Origin: Bog-473 sp963843365
GTDB lineage: Bacteria > Actinomycetota > Acidimicrobiia > Acidimicrobiales > RAAP-2
Length of the DNA stretch: 64,000 nucleotides
Direction: 5' to 3'
NCBI GenBank assembly: GCA_963843365.1
Contig: CAWJKG010000006.1
Coordinates: 247,725-311,724, forward strand
A program made the position numbers and the translations under genes. Shown one piece after another: positions 16,963-25,804 of this stretch (positions are counted from its first letter, which is position 1; each line of letters opens with the position of its first letter). The notes beneath the pieces are model-generated. The model was not told the origin of the DNA and did not search any database. It saw only the letters and a list, made by a program, of their open reading frames with translations.

Positions 16963-18964
16963 TGGCGCTCGCAGACAGCGCTTGCGCCTTGCGTTCTTCC
17001 GCCGCCGCTTCGCGGGGGAAGAGCAGTCGCTCGAACCGCATAGTCGAACGCCGCTTCTGGAATTCGAGCACCCCTTCGGGATGTTGGGCGTACGTCAGAG
17101 CACCGAAGGCGAACAGCACGATCGTCAGGCTGGGCCCACCGATGCGGGCAGGGAGATAGGTGAAGATCTGTTGGATGACGTAGTACCCGATGCCCGCTTG
17201 AATGGCACCCTCGACCGTGTTCACGCTCGTCGTCACGACAAGCACGACGAACACGAGTGAGAACGTCGTGTTCCAGTCCACCGGGGACACGTGTTGCTGC
17301 TCAATGCTCGTGAGGACGCCGCCGACGCCGGCGATCGCCCCGGCCAACGCGAAGACGACGATGCGCTGCTTCGTGAGGTTGACCCCGAGACCGGCGGTCG
17401 CCGTCTCGCTGCCTCGCATGGCGGCCAGGTTGCGGCCGACGGTCCCCTTGCGCACGAGGAGCACGATCACCACGGCCACCACGAGCACGACCATGCAGAG
17501 GATGAACATGGCGTGACCGTCGAAGTTGAAGAAAGCACTGGTACCCAGCCACTTCGCCTGCAGGCTCGTGCCCTGCTGGCCACCCGTCACCCAGATGTCG
17601 TTGAAGGCGGTGTTGTCGAAGAGCAACGCGGCGGCCAGGGTCATCAGCGCCAGTCCCAGCCCGCGCAGGCGGAGCGAGAGGAGCGCCAGAATCACCGCCA
17701 CAATGGCGGCCAGCGCGCAGCCGATGAGGCCGCCCACCAAGAAATTGAGTCCGAGGTGCACCGAGAACACGGCGGCCGTGAAGCCCCCGATTCCGGCGAA
17801 CGTGGCCTGGCACAGCGACAACTGACCGGCCATACCCGTGATCAGCGTGATCGAGAGGAGGATGATGGAGAGGGTCAGTCCGTCGTTGAAGACGCCCACC
17901 CAGACGGAGTTGACCCAGGTCAGCATGGAGACGCAGAACGCCGCCAGCAGCACCCACCAGGCGATCCGGATGATCCGGTCCATGCTGGGCGCGCGCGAGG
18001 TGGCCGCGATCGGCACCGGCGGCGGGTCGATGGTGGCCAGTGGATCCCGGCTGGCGTCGAGGTCGCGCAATCCCGGCAGAATGAGCAATGCGGCGGCGAT
18101 GGCGAAGAACGGCAGCGAGGGCACCACGGCCGCGTTCCAGAAGCTGTTCGGCGGGATGTACCCCTGCAGCACGGTGGTGACGACGCCGATGAGGATCGCG
18201 ACCCCGGCGGCGATGGGCAGGGAACGGAGCGCCGCCCACGCCGCCGCCGCAATGGCCGTCACCGTCAGGGTGACGAACTCGTCCGAGTTGAAGTTCCCGA
18301 AGACGGGCGCCAGCAGGACACCGGCCAGGCTGGCCATGAGACTCGACACGATCCAGGCCACCGCAACCACGCCGTTGGCGTTGACCCCGTCGAGCTGCAC
18401 CAGCCGCCTGCTCTCCACCGCGCCACGCATCTGCAGACCCAGGCTCGTGAAGCGCAGCAGGATCGTGAGCGCGATGAGGACCACCGCCGTCACGGAGATG
18501 GTGGCGAGATAGATCCCGTTGATCGGCGTCCCGTAGTTCCCCCCGCCGATGGTGAAGTAGACGGTGTTCGGGTTGAAGAACGGGAAGATGGTGGCGGTGG
18601 CGTCGAGGTTCTGCGGACCGAAGAGCACCGGCAGGAGCGAGGGAATCCCGACGAGCAGCGCCAAACTGCAGACGAGCTTGGCCGTGCTGTTCGAATTCGG
18701 GATATGGCGGAACAGGAGCCGGTCGAAAGCCCAGCCGACGACCGGCCCCATCACCAGCACGCTCAGGAGAAACGCCTCCCACCCCGACCAGCCGTGGAAC
18801 TGGGTCAGGTACGTGAAGATGAAAGCCGAGGCGAAGGCCTGGGCCCCGAAGGCGAAGTTGAAGACCCCCGTCGCCTGGTAGGTCAGGACCAGGCAGACCG
18901 CGACCAGGGCATACGTGCACCCGTAGGGCACGCCCGGAAGCGCGAAGCCAAGGAGCTGCTCCAT
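16955..18964 (-). CDS. Fused LivH-LivM branched-chain-type ABC permease
   Basis: 669 residues. Residues 1-290 match LivH (FALPGVPYGCTYALVAVCLVLTYQATGVFNFAFG and the permease loop RAVESRRLVQLDGVN). A linker of about 40 residues (SRDPLATIDPPPVP) follows. Residues 335-650 match LivM (ITLITGMAGQLSLCQATFAGIG and LRGSETATAGLGVN). Usually these are two genes, so this fusion fixes a 1:1 heterodimer in one chain, with about 16-18 transmembrane helices. It lies 35 bp downstream of the substrate-binding protein gene in the same operon. Confidence 0.9.
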   Translation of the reverse strand: MEQLLGFALPGVPYGCTYALVAVCLVLTYQATGVFNFAFGAQAFASAFIFTYLTQFHGWSGWEAFLLSVLVMGPVVGWAFDRLLFRHIPNSNSTAKLVCSLALLVGIPSLLPVLFGPQNLDATATIFPFFNPNTVYFTIGGGNYGTPINGIYLATISVTAVVLIALTILLRFTSLGLQMRGAVESRRLVQLDGVNANGVVAVAWIVSSLMASLAGVLLAPVFGNFNSDEFVTLTVTAIAAAAWAALRSLPIAAGVAILIGVVTTVLQGYIPPNSFWNAAVVPSLPFFAIAAALLILPGLRDLDASRDPLATIDPPPVPIAATSRAPSMDRIIRIAWWVLLAAFCVSMLTWVNSVWVGVFNDGLTLSIILLSITLITGMAGQLSLCQATFAGIGGFTAAVFSVHLGLNFLVGGLIGCALAAIVAVILALLSLRLRGLGLALMTLAAALLFDNTAFNDIWVTGGQQGTSLQAKWLGTSAFFNFDGHAMFILCMVVLVVAVVIVLLVRKGTVGRNLAAMRGSETATAGLGVNLTKQRIVVFALAGAIAGVGGVLTSIEQQHVSPVDWNTTFSLVFVVLVVTTSVNTVEGAIQAGIGYYVIQQIFTYLPARIGGPSLTIVLFAFGALTYAQHPEGVLEFQKRRSTMRFERLLFPREAAAEERKAQALSASASG

Positions 18965-18999
18965 GTCCTAGCGATCCCTGCCGCCCGCCCGTCCCGCGC

Positions 19000-20304
19000 T
19001 CAGGACGGGGAGGGCGTGCCGGCGGGCAGGGGGAAGACGGGGTTCTTGTTCGGGTTGGTGGACTGGAAGCAGTTGAAGACGTTCTGCCCCTTGTTCAGGG
19101 TCGCCAGGTACTGGTTCCCCACCACCTTGATGTACGCCAGGCAGTACGGCGGCGCATTCCCCTTGTGGCCTGCGTCCTTCCAGTTGACCGGCGACTCGAG
19201 CCCGCCGGAGGTGTACGCCGTCAACGAGTTGTCCGCGGCGATGACGCTGGCCTGGGTCGGGTTCTTCCCGGCCAGCTTGAGGCCCTGGACGAAGAGGTAG
19301 GCCGACTCCCATCCCTGCAGCGCGATCTCGTCCGTGGCGTACTGGGGCTCGTACTTCTTCATGACGTTCAGATATGTCTTGAGGGCCGGGTAGAGCTTGG
19401 TCGACGCCGTGAACGGGATGTGCGCGATGTCGAAGTAGACGCCCTGCATCAGGCTCTGGTTCTGGTTGAGCGTCGACTGGTCGTTGCCGCTGAACCAGAG
19501 CTGCGTCATGTTGGTCAGCCCGTACTGCTTGATGGCCCGGGCCATCGTCACGTTGCCCTGGACGTCCATGCAGCTGACAACCATGTTCGACCCTGCTTGC
19601 TTCATGCGCTGCACGTCGGTGGCCACCGTGGAGCCCGGGTAGCTCACCTTGAGGTCGGAGTAGCTGACGGTGTAACCGGCGGCCTTCAGCGAATTCTGCT
19701 CGGACTGGCACGACGCCGCCGATGCGGCCACGCCGTAGGCGATGAAGGCGATCGAGGGCTTCTTCTGCGTCTTGCGGGCCACGTAGGCGACCTGGGGAGC
19801 GGCGGCCGGGTAGTACTGCACGGAGCCGGTCGCTGCGAACAGGTTGGAAGGCCCGGCCCAGTTCCCGGTGACGTTGTAGCCGTACGTCGGGATCCCGGAC
19901 TCCACGAACAGGTTGGGCGAGAAGAACGCCGTCGCCACCCCGGTCACGGCGAACACGTGGTCCTGGTTGATCAGGGTGTTGGCCAACTGGTTGAACGTGG
20001 TGGGGTTGCCGCCGTCGTCCAGGGCGTACTTGTAGTTGATCTTGCGGCCGTTCACCCCGCCCTGCGCGTTGATGTAGTCGAAGTAGGCCCGCTCGCCGTA
20101 GATCAGCGAGGAGAAGTTCGACGCCAGCGTTCCCGTCTGCGTCGAGATGGTGCCGACGGTCACCGACGTGGACGTCAGTCCGGGCACCGAGCTCGTCGCC
20201 GCGGCGCCCGCCGTGCCGGGCGACGTCGTCACGATCGCCGCACCCAACATCGTCCCCAGCACCGCCACCGATGTCAGTGCCTTGAACCCGTGTCTCACTC
20301 GCAT
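19000..20304 (-). CDS. Branched-chain amino acid-type substrate-binding protein
   Basis: 434 residues from the ATG at 20304; upstream in-frame starts precede an unlikely signal. Residues 1-38 are a Sec signal (MRVRHGFKALTSVAVLG, then Ala/Thr-rich, ending GTAGAAA). The mature part starts with the periplasmic-binding-protein type 1 strand VTVGTISTQTGTLASN and carries the usual GGVNGRKINYKYALDDGGNP and QDHVFAVTGV segments. No lipobox Cys is visible, so anchoring is uncertain. It delivers the solute to the fused permease. The LivK family binds amino acids or aromatic/aliphatic acids; specificity cannot be read from sequence. Confidence 0.88.
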   Translation of the reverse strand: MRVRHGFKALTSVAVLGTMLGAAIVTTSPGTAGAAATSSVPGLTSTSVTVGTISTQTGTLASNFSSLIYGERAYFDYINAQGGVNGRKINYKYALDDGGNPTTFNQLANTLINQDHVFAVTGVATAFFSPNLFVESGIPTYGYNVTGNWAGPSNLFAATGSVQYYPAAAPQVAYVARKTQKKPSIAFIAYGVAASAASCQSEQNSLKAAGYTVSYSDLKVSYPGSTVATDVQRMKQAGSNMVVSCMDVQGNVTMARAIKQYGLTNMTQLWFSGNDQSTLNQNQSLMQGVYFDIAHIPFTASTKLYPALKTYLNVMKKYEPQYATDEIALQGWESAYLFVQGLKLAGKNPTQASVIAADNSLTAYTSGGLESPVNWKDAGHKGNAPPYCLAYIKVVGNQYLATLNKGQNVFNCFQSTNPNKNPVFPLPAGTPSPS

Positions 20305-20443
20305 TCGATCCCCAATCGCTCGTGCATCCCCCCGGATGCCGGTCACTGTAGCTGGAGGGCTACACGCCCATTGCTCTATCACGTCGCCAAACGGCATTAC
20401 CTTCGCCCGCATTCACGGACACTCCACATCGCCTTCGACCGCC

Positions 20444-22135
20444 TCAGTTCAAGAACAACCTCCGTCGATCGAACTCACGCAAGGCCTGCACCTCGTCGAA
20501 GCGGACGGCGGGCAGCTCCTCGATCGCACGGGCGACATCGGGCTCGTACCCGCACGCGGACACGAAGGCCCGGACCCGGTCGTCGAGCGTCCCTTCCCCG
20601 TCGGGCACGGCCGCCACCCGCAGCACGCCGTCGTGGCGGCGCAGGATGCCCTTGTCGGTCACCACCGAGACGACTCTCTCTCCCGGCGAGGTGACGTAGG
20701 CGACGGTCTCGGGGAGCCGCTCGGGTCGGGCCAAGGTGACCACGACGCAGGCGTTGGCCCGGCTGGCCACGTCGTTGGCTCCTCCCGATCCGACCAGGAA
20801 GCGCCCGCCCGCCAGTTGGGTCGAGTTCAACGACCCGTCGCGGTCGACCTGGGCCGCGCCGAGGCAACCCACGGTGGTGGTCCCGGGGCCGCCGATGACC
20901 ATGCCGAGCACGGCCGAGGCGTCCGAGAGGTACGGGGTCGCCGGAAAGACGCGCTGGTTGAAGATGTAGGGATCGGCCGGTGTCGGCTGATACCCCCACA
21001 GCCCCAGCTCGGCGGTGAGCATCACCCTGCGTCCCGCCGCCCGGGCGCGTCCCACTGCGACCCACGCGGCCAGATTGGCCACGCCGGCGCCGGCGAGCAC
21101 CGCGTCGGCGCCCACGGCGTCCACCACGCGCTCGAGCTCCCGGGCGCCCAGGGCCGCCGCCTGTTCCCAACGCGTGACGGCGGGGTCGTCGACCACGGGG
21201 GTGGCGTCGGCGTCCGCCTTCCACGACATGGGGTCCGACCGTCCCTCGAGCCACTTGAGCTGCTCCGGTCCGACGCGCGCCAGATACTCCTCGTGCGTCG
21301 CCGGACCCAGCACCCACTCGTCGACGTAGGCGTCGAACGCATCCCTCGCGGCGGCCTCGGCCGCCGCGCTCCAATCCGCGATGTCCTCCCCGTAGCTGCG
21401 GACCGGCAGTCCGGGGGCGTAGCAGCCACCGGGGTGCGCACCGAACGGCGCTTCCACCACCGCCAGGACGCGGTGACCCGGCACCTTGACCCGGTGACCG
21501 AGACCCTCGAGATCGTCGACCACGCGCTCCACCGTCGCCACGACGCCGCGCCGGGCGGCCCAGGCGCCCCACACACCATCGAGCAGAGGCTCGGAGAACA
21601 CGAGATTGCCCGACGGGTCGGCGGCGGCGGCATGGACGAGCGCCACGTCCGGCGCCAGCGGCTCCAACAGCCCGAGCGGTCCGAAGGGTGAATCGACGAC
21701 GGCGAACGCGTCGTTCTCCGCCATGGAGGAACCGACCAGGGAGCCCGTCACCGCCGCGGGCAGGCCGCGGGCGGCCGCTTCGAGGCGCTGCGACAGCGTG
21801 AGGATGGACCAGTGCTCGACCTCGACCTGGCCCGATTCGTACGCGCCGCGGAAGATCGGGTTCGGGCTGTAGGTCGGGAAGCTGTTGCCCGAGTAGGCGG
21901 TGACGACCTTCCGGACGAGCCCGCCGGAGAAGAACGCGCCGCCCAGCGCGCCGAGGCTGGTCATGATCAAGGTGAATCCAGGGTCCGTCCGCCAGAATTG
22001 CCGGGCGAGCTCCCGGGCGGCCGCCGTCCATCGGCTGTGCCCCATCATCACGAGGACGGCGTCACCGGGCCGCACACTGCGGGCCACCGCATCTTCGAGC
22101 GACGTCACGAGACCACCGTTGGTGGGATGGGTCAC
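20444..22135 (-). CDS. Fused alpha/beta family I CoA-transferase (glutaconate/IpdAB-like)
   Basis: 563 residues combining both subunits of a family I CoA-transferase. The alpha-like half (residues 1-270) has VRPGDAVLVMMGHSRW and a Gly-rich SLGALGGAFFSGGLVRKVV loop. The beta-like half (about 340-520) contains the AELGLWGYQP strand, where family I enzymes often have a catalytic Glu in a similar place, and FLVGSGGANDVAS. Relatives include glutaconate CoA-transferase and mycobacterial IpdAB, which opens the last steroid ring, but those are two proteins. The gene is divergent from TetR and shares operator site 2, so it is a probable direct target of that repressor. Confidence 0.82.
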   Translation of the reverse strand: MTHPTNGGLVTSLEDAVARSVRPGDAVLVMMGHSRWTAAARELARQFWRTDPGFTLIMTSLGALGGAFFSGGLVRKVVTAYSGNSFPTYSPNPIFRGAYESGQVEVEHWSILTLSQRLEAAARGLPAAVTGSLVGSSMAENDAFAVVDSPFGPLGLLEPLAPDVALVHAAAADPSGNLVFSEPLLDGVWGAWAARRGVVATVERVVDDLEGLGHRVKVPGHRVLAVVEAPFGAHPGGCYAPGLPVRSYGEDIADWSAAAEAAARDAFDAYVDEWVLGPATHEEYLARVGPEQLKWLEGRSDPMSWKADADATPVVDDPAVTRWEQAAALGARELERVVDAVGADAVLAGAGVANLAAWVAVGRARAAGRRVMLTAELGLWGYQPTPADPYIFNQRVFPATPYLSDASAVLGMVIGGPGTTTVGCLGAAQVDRDGSLNSTQLAGGRFLVGSGGANDVASRANACVVVTLARPERLPETVAYVTSPGERVVSVVTDKGILRRHDGVLRVAAVPDGEGTLDDRVRAFVSACGYEPDVARAIEELPAVRFDEVQALREFDRRRLFLN

Positions 22136-22203
22136 GAAACCCTCTGCACGCCGGAGGCCAGATCACGTACTCCCTGGTCCGACGTCATTTTTCGCCCCAA
22201 CCG

Positions 22204-22225
22204 AACCTGACCACCGTGTCAGGTT
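22204..22225. promoter_or_regulatory. TetR-type operator site 2 (autoregulatory, longest palindrome)
   Basis: AACCTGAC-CACCGT-GTCAGGTT: perfect 8-bp arms with a 6-bp spacer, centred in the gap between the CoA-transferase and TetR starts (70 bp and 40 bp away). It is the longest copy of the repeated palindrome, as expected for autoregulation. Confidence 0.75.
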
Positions 22226-22264
22226 AGCCATTTCAACCATGCCCGGCACTACCATGCTCCGGGC

Positions 22265-23023
22265 ATGGGATCGCCGAGAGTCCACCGTGACCCGGCGCCC
22301 GTTCCGAAGAAGGTGAACCGTGCGCCGGCGGCGAGGAAGACGGCGGCCGCCAAGGCGTCCGGGGGGAATGGTCGGTCCAACGGCGCCACCCTGAGCGAAG
22401 CCGATGCCGTGGGTGCGCCCGCCTCCAAGCGGGTCCTGCGCAGCCAGGGACGGCGGACGATGCGCAAGTTGCTCGATGCGGCCATGATCGCCTTCGACCG
22501 CCGCGGCTACCACGCCACCCGGGTCAACGACGTCGTGGAGATCGCCAAGACGTCCCACGGCACCTTCTACCTCTACTTCTCCAACAAGGAGGATCTGCTG
22601 CGAGCCCTGGTGGCCGAAGCGGCGGGCGAGGCGCAGAGCCTCTACGACGCCCTGAGCACGCTGCCGGCGGAGGGGGACGCGCCGCAGTGGGACGACGTGC
22701 ACGGATGGATCCGGGCCTACTCGGAGCTCTGGACACGCTACGCGGCGCTGTTTCGGGCCTGGACGGATCTTGCCACCATCGATCCCGAGTTGCTCGATCT
22801 GATCCGCAGCACCTTCACGTCGCTGTCGGGCGCGCTGGCCAAGCAGATCGGGCCCGACTCCTCGGGCCACATCATCGATCCCGACGCCGCCGGCCTGGCC
22901 ACCCTCGCCATGCTCGACCGCTTCCACTACCTGCGCGAGTTCGTCGGGCAGCCCATAGATGACGTCGCGCTCGAGACGGTGACGACCATGGTCTACCGCG
23001 CCCTCTTCGATCCGAACGCCTGA
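22265..23023 (+). CDS. TetR-family transcriptional regulator
   Basis: 252 residues. A basic, disordered N-terminal tail of about 58 residues is followed by a TetR HTH at about 60-110 (MRKLLDAAMIAFDRRGYHATRVNDVVE, then SHGTFYLYFSNKEDLL). The C-terminal ligand-binding part (about 112-250) is helical and is where an acyl-CoA or related inducer would bind. It is divergent from the CoA-transferase, and the palindrome 40 bp upstream of its start is the extended form of five other sites before catabolic genes. It is the best candidate for their common repressor. The motif is not the KstR or KstR2 site known from steroid-degrading mycobacteria. Confidence 0.9.
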   Translation: MGSPRVHRDPAPVPKKVNRAPAARKTAAAKASGGNGRSNGATLSEADAVGAPASKRVLRSQGRRTMRKLLDAAMIAFDRRGYHATRVNDVVEIAKTSHGTFYLYFSNKEDLLRALVAEAAGEAQSLYDALSTLPAEGDAPQWDDVHGWIRAYSELWTRYAALFRAWTDLATIDPELLDLIRSTFTSLSGALAKQIGPDSSGHIIDPDAAGLATLAMLDRFHYLREFVGQPIDDVALETVTTMVYRALFDPNA

Positions 23024-23051
23024 ACCGGGTCCCGCCCGTCGAGATCGTGCG

Positions 23052-23837
23052 CTAGCGATCGGGCGGAAAGACGAGATCGAAGATGCCGTCGACGCCCGAG
23101 CCGTGCAGCGTGAGCCCGCCGTCGACGACGATGTTCTGGCCCGTGACGAAGCGGGCCAGGTTCGAGCACAGGAAGACGACCACGTCGGCGACGTCCTCGG
23201 GCTCGCCGATGCGGGCCACCGGCGTCCCCTTCTCGAAGCGCTCGGTCTGGCTCGGCATGAACTCGAACATCTGCTCGGTCATGGCGGTCAGGATCATGCC
23301 GGGCGAGACCGCGTTGACCCGGATGGACGGCCCGTACTCGAGGGCGGCGGATGCGGTCAGGGCCGCCACGGCTGCCTTGCTGGCGGCATAAGGGCTCTCT
23401 CCCGCCGCAGGCCGCGTCCCGCTGATGGACGCGGTACTGACGATCGAACCACCCCCACCGGCGAGGAGATGTGGCGCCGCGGCCCGGATCCCCGCCCACA
23501 CGCCGGTCAGGTTCACCCGGAGGACCCTGTCCCAGTCGGCCGGCTCAATGTCGTGCAGCTTGTTGAAGGTCGACGTGCCGGCGTTGTTGTAGATGATGGA
23601 GAGCCCGCCGAGCGCGGCGGCGGCCGCGTCCACGGCCTGCTGCATGGCTTCGACATCCCCCACGTCGACGCCGAAGGCCACGCCGTCGATCTCCTTGGCG
23701 ACCGCCCGCGCCGACTCCTCGTCGAGGTCGAAGACGGCCACGCGCGCACCCTCCTCGGCCATGCGGCGGCAGGTGGCGCGCCCGATCCCCGATCCCCCAC
23801 CCGTGATCACCGCCTTGTGGCCCTCAAGCAGTCCCAT
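23052..23837 (-). CDS. SDR-family NAD(P)-dependent oxidoreductase
   Basis: 261 residues. Classical SDR: TGGGSGIGRA (residues 12-21) binds the cofactor, and Asp after the second strand (VAVFDLDEE) favours NAD. NNAGTS, the catalytic Ser in STASISG and the YAASK motif are all present. It ends with FVTGQNIVVDGGL, the usual C-terminal signature. It oxidises or reduces a hydroxyl or keto group on a catabolic intermediate. Its start overlaps the TesB gene by 14 bp, so the two are co-translated. Convergent with TetR. Confidence 0.9.
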   Translation of the reverse strand: MGLLEGHKAVITGGGSGIGRATCRRMAEEGARVAVFDLDEESARAVAKEIDGVAFGVDVGDVEAMQQAVDAAAAALGGLSIIYNNAGTSTFNKLHDIEPADWDRVLRVNLTGVWAGIRAAAPHLLAGGGGSIVSTASISGTRPAAGESPYAASKAAVAALTASAALEYGPSIRVNAVSPGMILTAMTEQMFEFMPSQTERFEKGTPVARIGEPEDVADVVVFLCSNLARFVTGQNIVVDGGLTLHGSGVDGIFDLVFPPDR

Positions 23838-24762
23838 GTGCCCCTCCTATCGGTCCATCGCCGTCGGCCCCCGTCGGGGTCGCGAACTGAAGTGGTTCGT
23901 CGAGCTCCCTGATGAGCAGTTCTTGCGCCATGCTCAGGTGCAGGGTCCCGTCCTCGCCGTGCATCGTGGCGCGGACGGTCGCCCTCCCGCCGGCGTTGAC
24001 GAGCGTGTGGATGTCGAAGAGGCTCCAGGTATCGGCACGCCATGGGCGATGGAACCACAGGGCGTGATCGAGGCTGGCGTCGGTGTGCCTCCCCCACACG
24101 CCCAAGCTGTGGGGACGGAAGGAAGCTCCCGTCATGTCGGAGAAGTAGGCCAGGACCGCCGCGTGCACCGCAGGGTCGCCCGGCAGCTGCTCGCGTGAAC
24201 GGAACCAGCAGCGACGGGTCGACTCGTAGGTACCGTCCTCACGGCGCTCGGTCGTCCCTATCTCGCGCACGTCGAAGGGGAAGTGACCCTCGAACCCGTC
24301 GACCTCGGCCTCGACCTCGACCTCGGCGGGATTCGGAATCTCCGACGCCATGGAGAGCTGATAGTCGTCGCCGCTCTCGGGTACGTGGAAGGAGCACGTC
24401 ATATGGAAGGTCTCCCGCCCTTCGGAGCTGCTCGTCACCTGGCGCGTGCAGAAGGAGCGCCCGTCGCGCAGGGAGTCCACAACGTGGGTGCTCTCCGATC
24501 CCGGACTGGTGGGGCGCAGGAAGTAGCCGTGCAGCGAGTGGACCTCCACGCCGGCGGGAACCGTCTGCATGGCGGCGTTGAGCGCCTGCCCGACGACCAT
24601 GCCGCCGAACACGCGCCCGTGCGCCCACCAATTGGGGCAGGTCGTGGTGAAGAGGGGCCGGCCCTCGGCGTCCCGGCCCGCCTCCCGGGCGGTCAGGGCG
24701 TCGACCAGCTCTGACACGGTGGCGGGCACCACCTCCGCTTGTTCGGCGTCGTCACGTTGCAT
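23824..24762 (-). CDS. Acyl-CoA thioesterase II (TesB family)
   Basis: 312 residues with double hot-dog fold signatures: HGRVFGGMVVGQALNAA (residues 48-64) and HSLHGYFLRPTSPG in the first half, then SDMTGASFRPHSLG and SLDHALWFHRPWRADTWSLFDI in the second. Usual TesB active-site positions (Asp, Thr/Ser, Gln) fall in SLDHA, the ATVRATM strand and MAQELLIR. It hydrolyses acyl-CoA to free acid and CoA, perhaps relieving CoA depletion during catabolism. A Glu/Val repeat (AEVEVEAEV) between the halves is encoded by tandem hexamers. It is the upstream gene of an SDR pair. Confidence 0.9.
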   Translation of the reverse strand: MQRDDAEQAEVVPATVSELVDALTAREAGRDAEGRPLFTTTCPNWWAHGRVFGGMVVGQALNAAMQTVPAGVEVHSLHGYFLRPTSPGSESTHVVDSLRDGRSFCTRQVTSSSEGRETFHMTCSFHVPESGDDYQLSMASEIPNPAEVEVEAEVDGFEGHFPFDVREIGTTERREDGTYESTRRCWFRSREQLPGDPAVHAAVLAYFSDMTGASFRPHSLGVWGRHTDASLDHALWFHRPWRADTWSLFDIHTLVNAGGRATVRATMHGEDGTLHLSMAQELLIRELDEPLQFATPTGADGDGPIGGAHGTA

Positions 24763-24789
24763 GTATGGCCCCGATGGCTGGGAGGTGCT

Positions 24790-25314
24790 TCACGAAAGGT
24801 CGACATCGACCGCAAGCCCCTTCGAGGCGAGGTCGACGCAGCGGTTGTCCTCGGCGTAGCGGAGCCCCTGCACGTTGAACAGGCGGACCTCGGGGCCTTC
24901 GATCGGGAACGGTCCCCAGTGCCACGTGCCCTGGTGGAGCACGAGCGACTCCAGGGGCTCGATGCGGAAGGCCCGGATGGTCGCCGCCTCCCCCTCGTTC
25001 TCGAATTCGACGGCGGCGGGCGCCACGACTATCACGGCAGGCACGTTGAGCGGCATGAGAGCCTGCGTGTGGGTGTCGTGCCGGAAGAGCATCTCGCAAC
25101 GGAGGCCGTGGGGGGTCTTTGGCACTTCGTCCAGCGTGTGGCCGATCAGGTTCACGTGGGCGTCGGCCCACTCGAAGGTCATCGTCTCCTTGCCGTCGGT
25201 CGGGTCGACATCGGCGACCGGCAGCCAGCCGAAGGGCGACCAGGCTTCGGCCGTCAGCGGCCCGGGCACGATCGACTCTTCTCTGTTGTCTCTCTTCGGT
25301 GCGTCTGGGGACAT
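24790..25314 (-). CDS. Ureidoglycolate lyase (AllA)-like protein
   Basis: 174 residues. Matches the AllA fold (PF04115): TAEAWSPFGW at about 20-29, HDTHTQALMPLNVPAVIVVAP, and the conserved end LVLHQGTWHWGPFPI. Genuine AllA releases urea from ureidoglycolate in purine use, but no allantoin gene is in the window. The neighbours are a cupin and a 2-hydroxyacid dehydrogenase, so it may act on another 2-hydroxy acid or acyl conjugate. It is divergent from the cupin gene with operator site 3 between them. Confidence 0.75.
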   Translation of the reverse strand: MSPDAPKRDNREESIVPGPLTAEAWSPFGWLPVADVDPTDGKETMTFEWADAHVNLIGHTLDEVPKTPHGLRCEMLFRHDTHTQALMPLNVPAVIVVAPAAVEFENEGEAATIRAFRIEPLESLVLHQGTWHWGPFPIEGPEVRLFNVQGLRYAEDNRCVDLASKGLAVDVDLS

Positions 25315-25377
25315 TGCTCGTTCTCGTTTCCCGGCCGGCGCCAGGGGCGGTGCACCCCTGTGGCAACGCGGCCTAAC

Positions 25378-25393
25378 CTGACACCGGAGTCAG
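25378..25393. promoter_or_regulatory. TetR-type operator site 3
   Basis: CTGACACCGGAGTCAG between the AllA-like and cupin genes, 28 bp before the cupin ATG and 64 bp before the AllA-like start. Same 5-bp arms and 6-bp spacer as the other sites. Confidence 0.65.
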
Positions 25394-25420
25394 TCTAGGA
25401 AACCTTGGGAGGCCAGCAGG

Positions 25421-25804
25421 ATGGACGTGCGCAGCATTGAAGCCAAGGCACCGGTCGTCGAGCACAACGGAACCGTCCCGGTCTGGTGGATGATCGAGTC
25501 CCGTGAATTCAAGGACATCACTGACGGGGGCTTCCTGGAGCTGGTGAACGAGTTCGAAGTCCCAGGTGGCGGCCTGGTCGACCCCCACTCGCATCCGACC
25601 CACGAGTTCTATTACGTCATGAACGGGAAGGGCATCATGACGATCGACGGGGAGGACCGGCCCATCTCCCAGGGCGACCTCGTGTACATCCCGCCGGACA
25701 AGGTCCACTCGCTTCGCCCGATCAGCGACCACGCCCCGATCCACTGCTTCTGCTTCGCCATCGGCGTGAAGGGCGCAGGCGCCATCAACTACACGACGCA
25801 CTAG
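25421..25804 (+). CDS. Cupin-domain metal-binding protein
   Basis: 127 residues forming a single cupin barrel. Motif 1 is H56-S-H58-x3-E62 (HSHPTHEFYYVMNGKG) and motif 2 supplies His96 (PPDKVHSLRP), giving a 3-His/1-Glu metal site. Such small cupins are isomerases, dioxygenases or dehydratases. It lies directly before a D-2-hydroxyacid dehydrogenase, whose GTG follows its stop codon with no gap, so they form one operon. Operator site 3 lies just upstream. Substrate unknown. Confidence 0.85.
   Translation: MDVRSIEAKAPVVEHNGTVPVWWMIESREFKDITDGGFLELVNEFEVPGGGLVDPHSHPTHEFYYVMNGKGIMTIDGEDRPISQGDLVYIPPDKVHSLRPISDHAPIHCFCFAIGVKGAGAINYTTH

Noticed and set aside
17291..19300. 669-residue plus-strand frame opposite the permease
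   Set aside because: Shadow of a membrane protein gene; hydrophilic repeats with no known fold.
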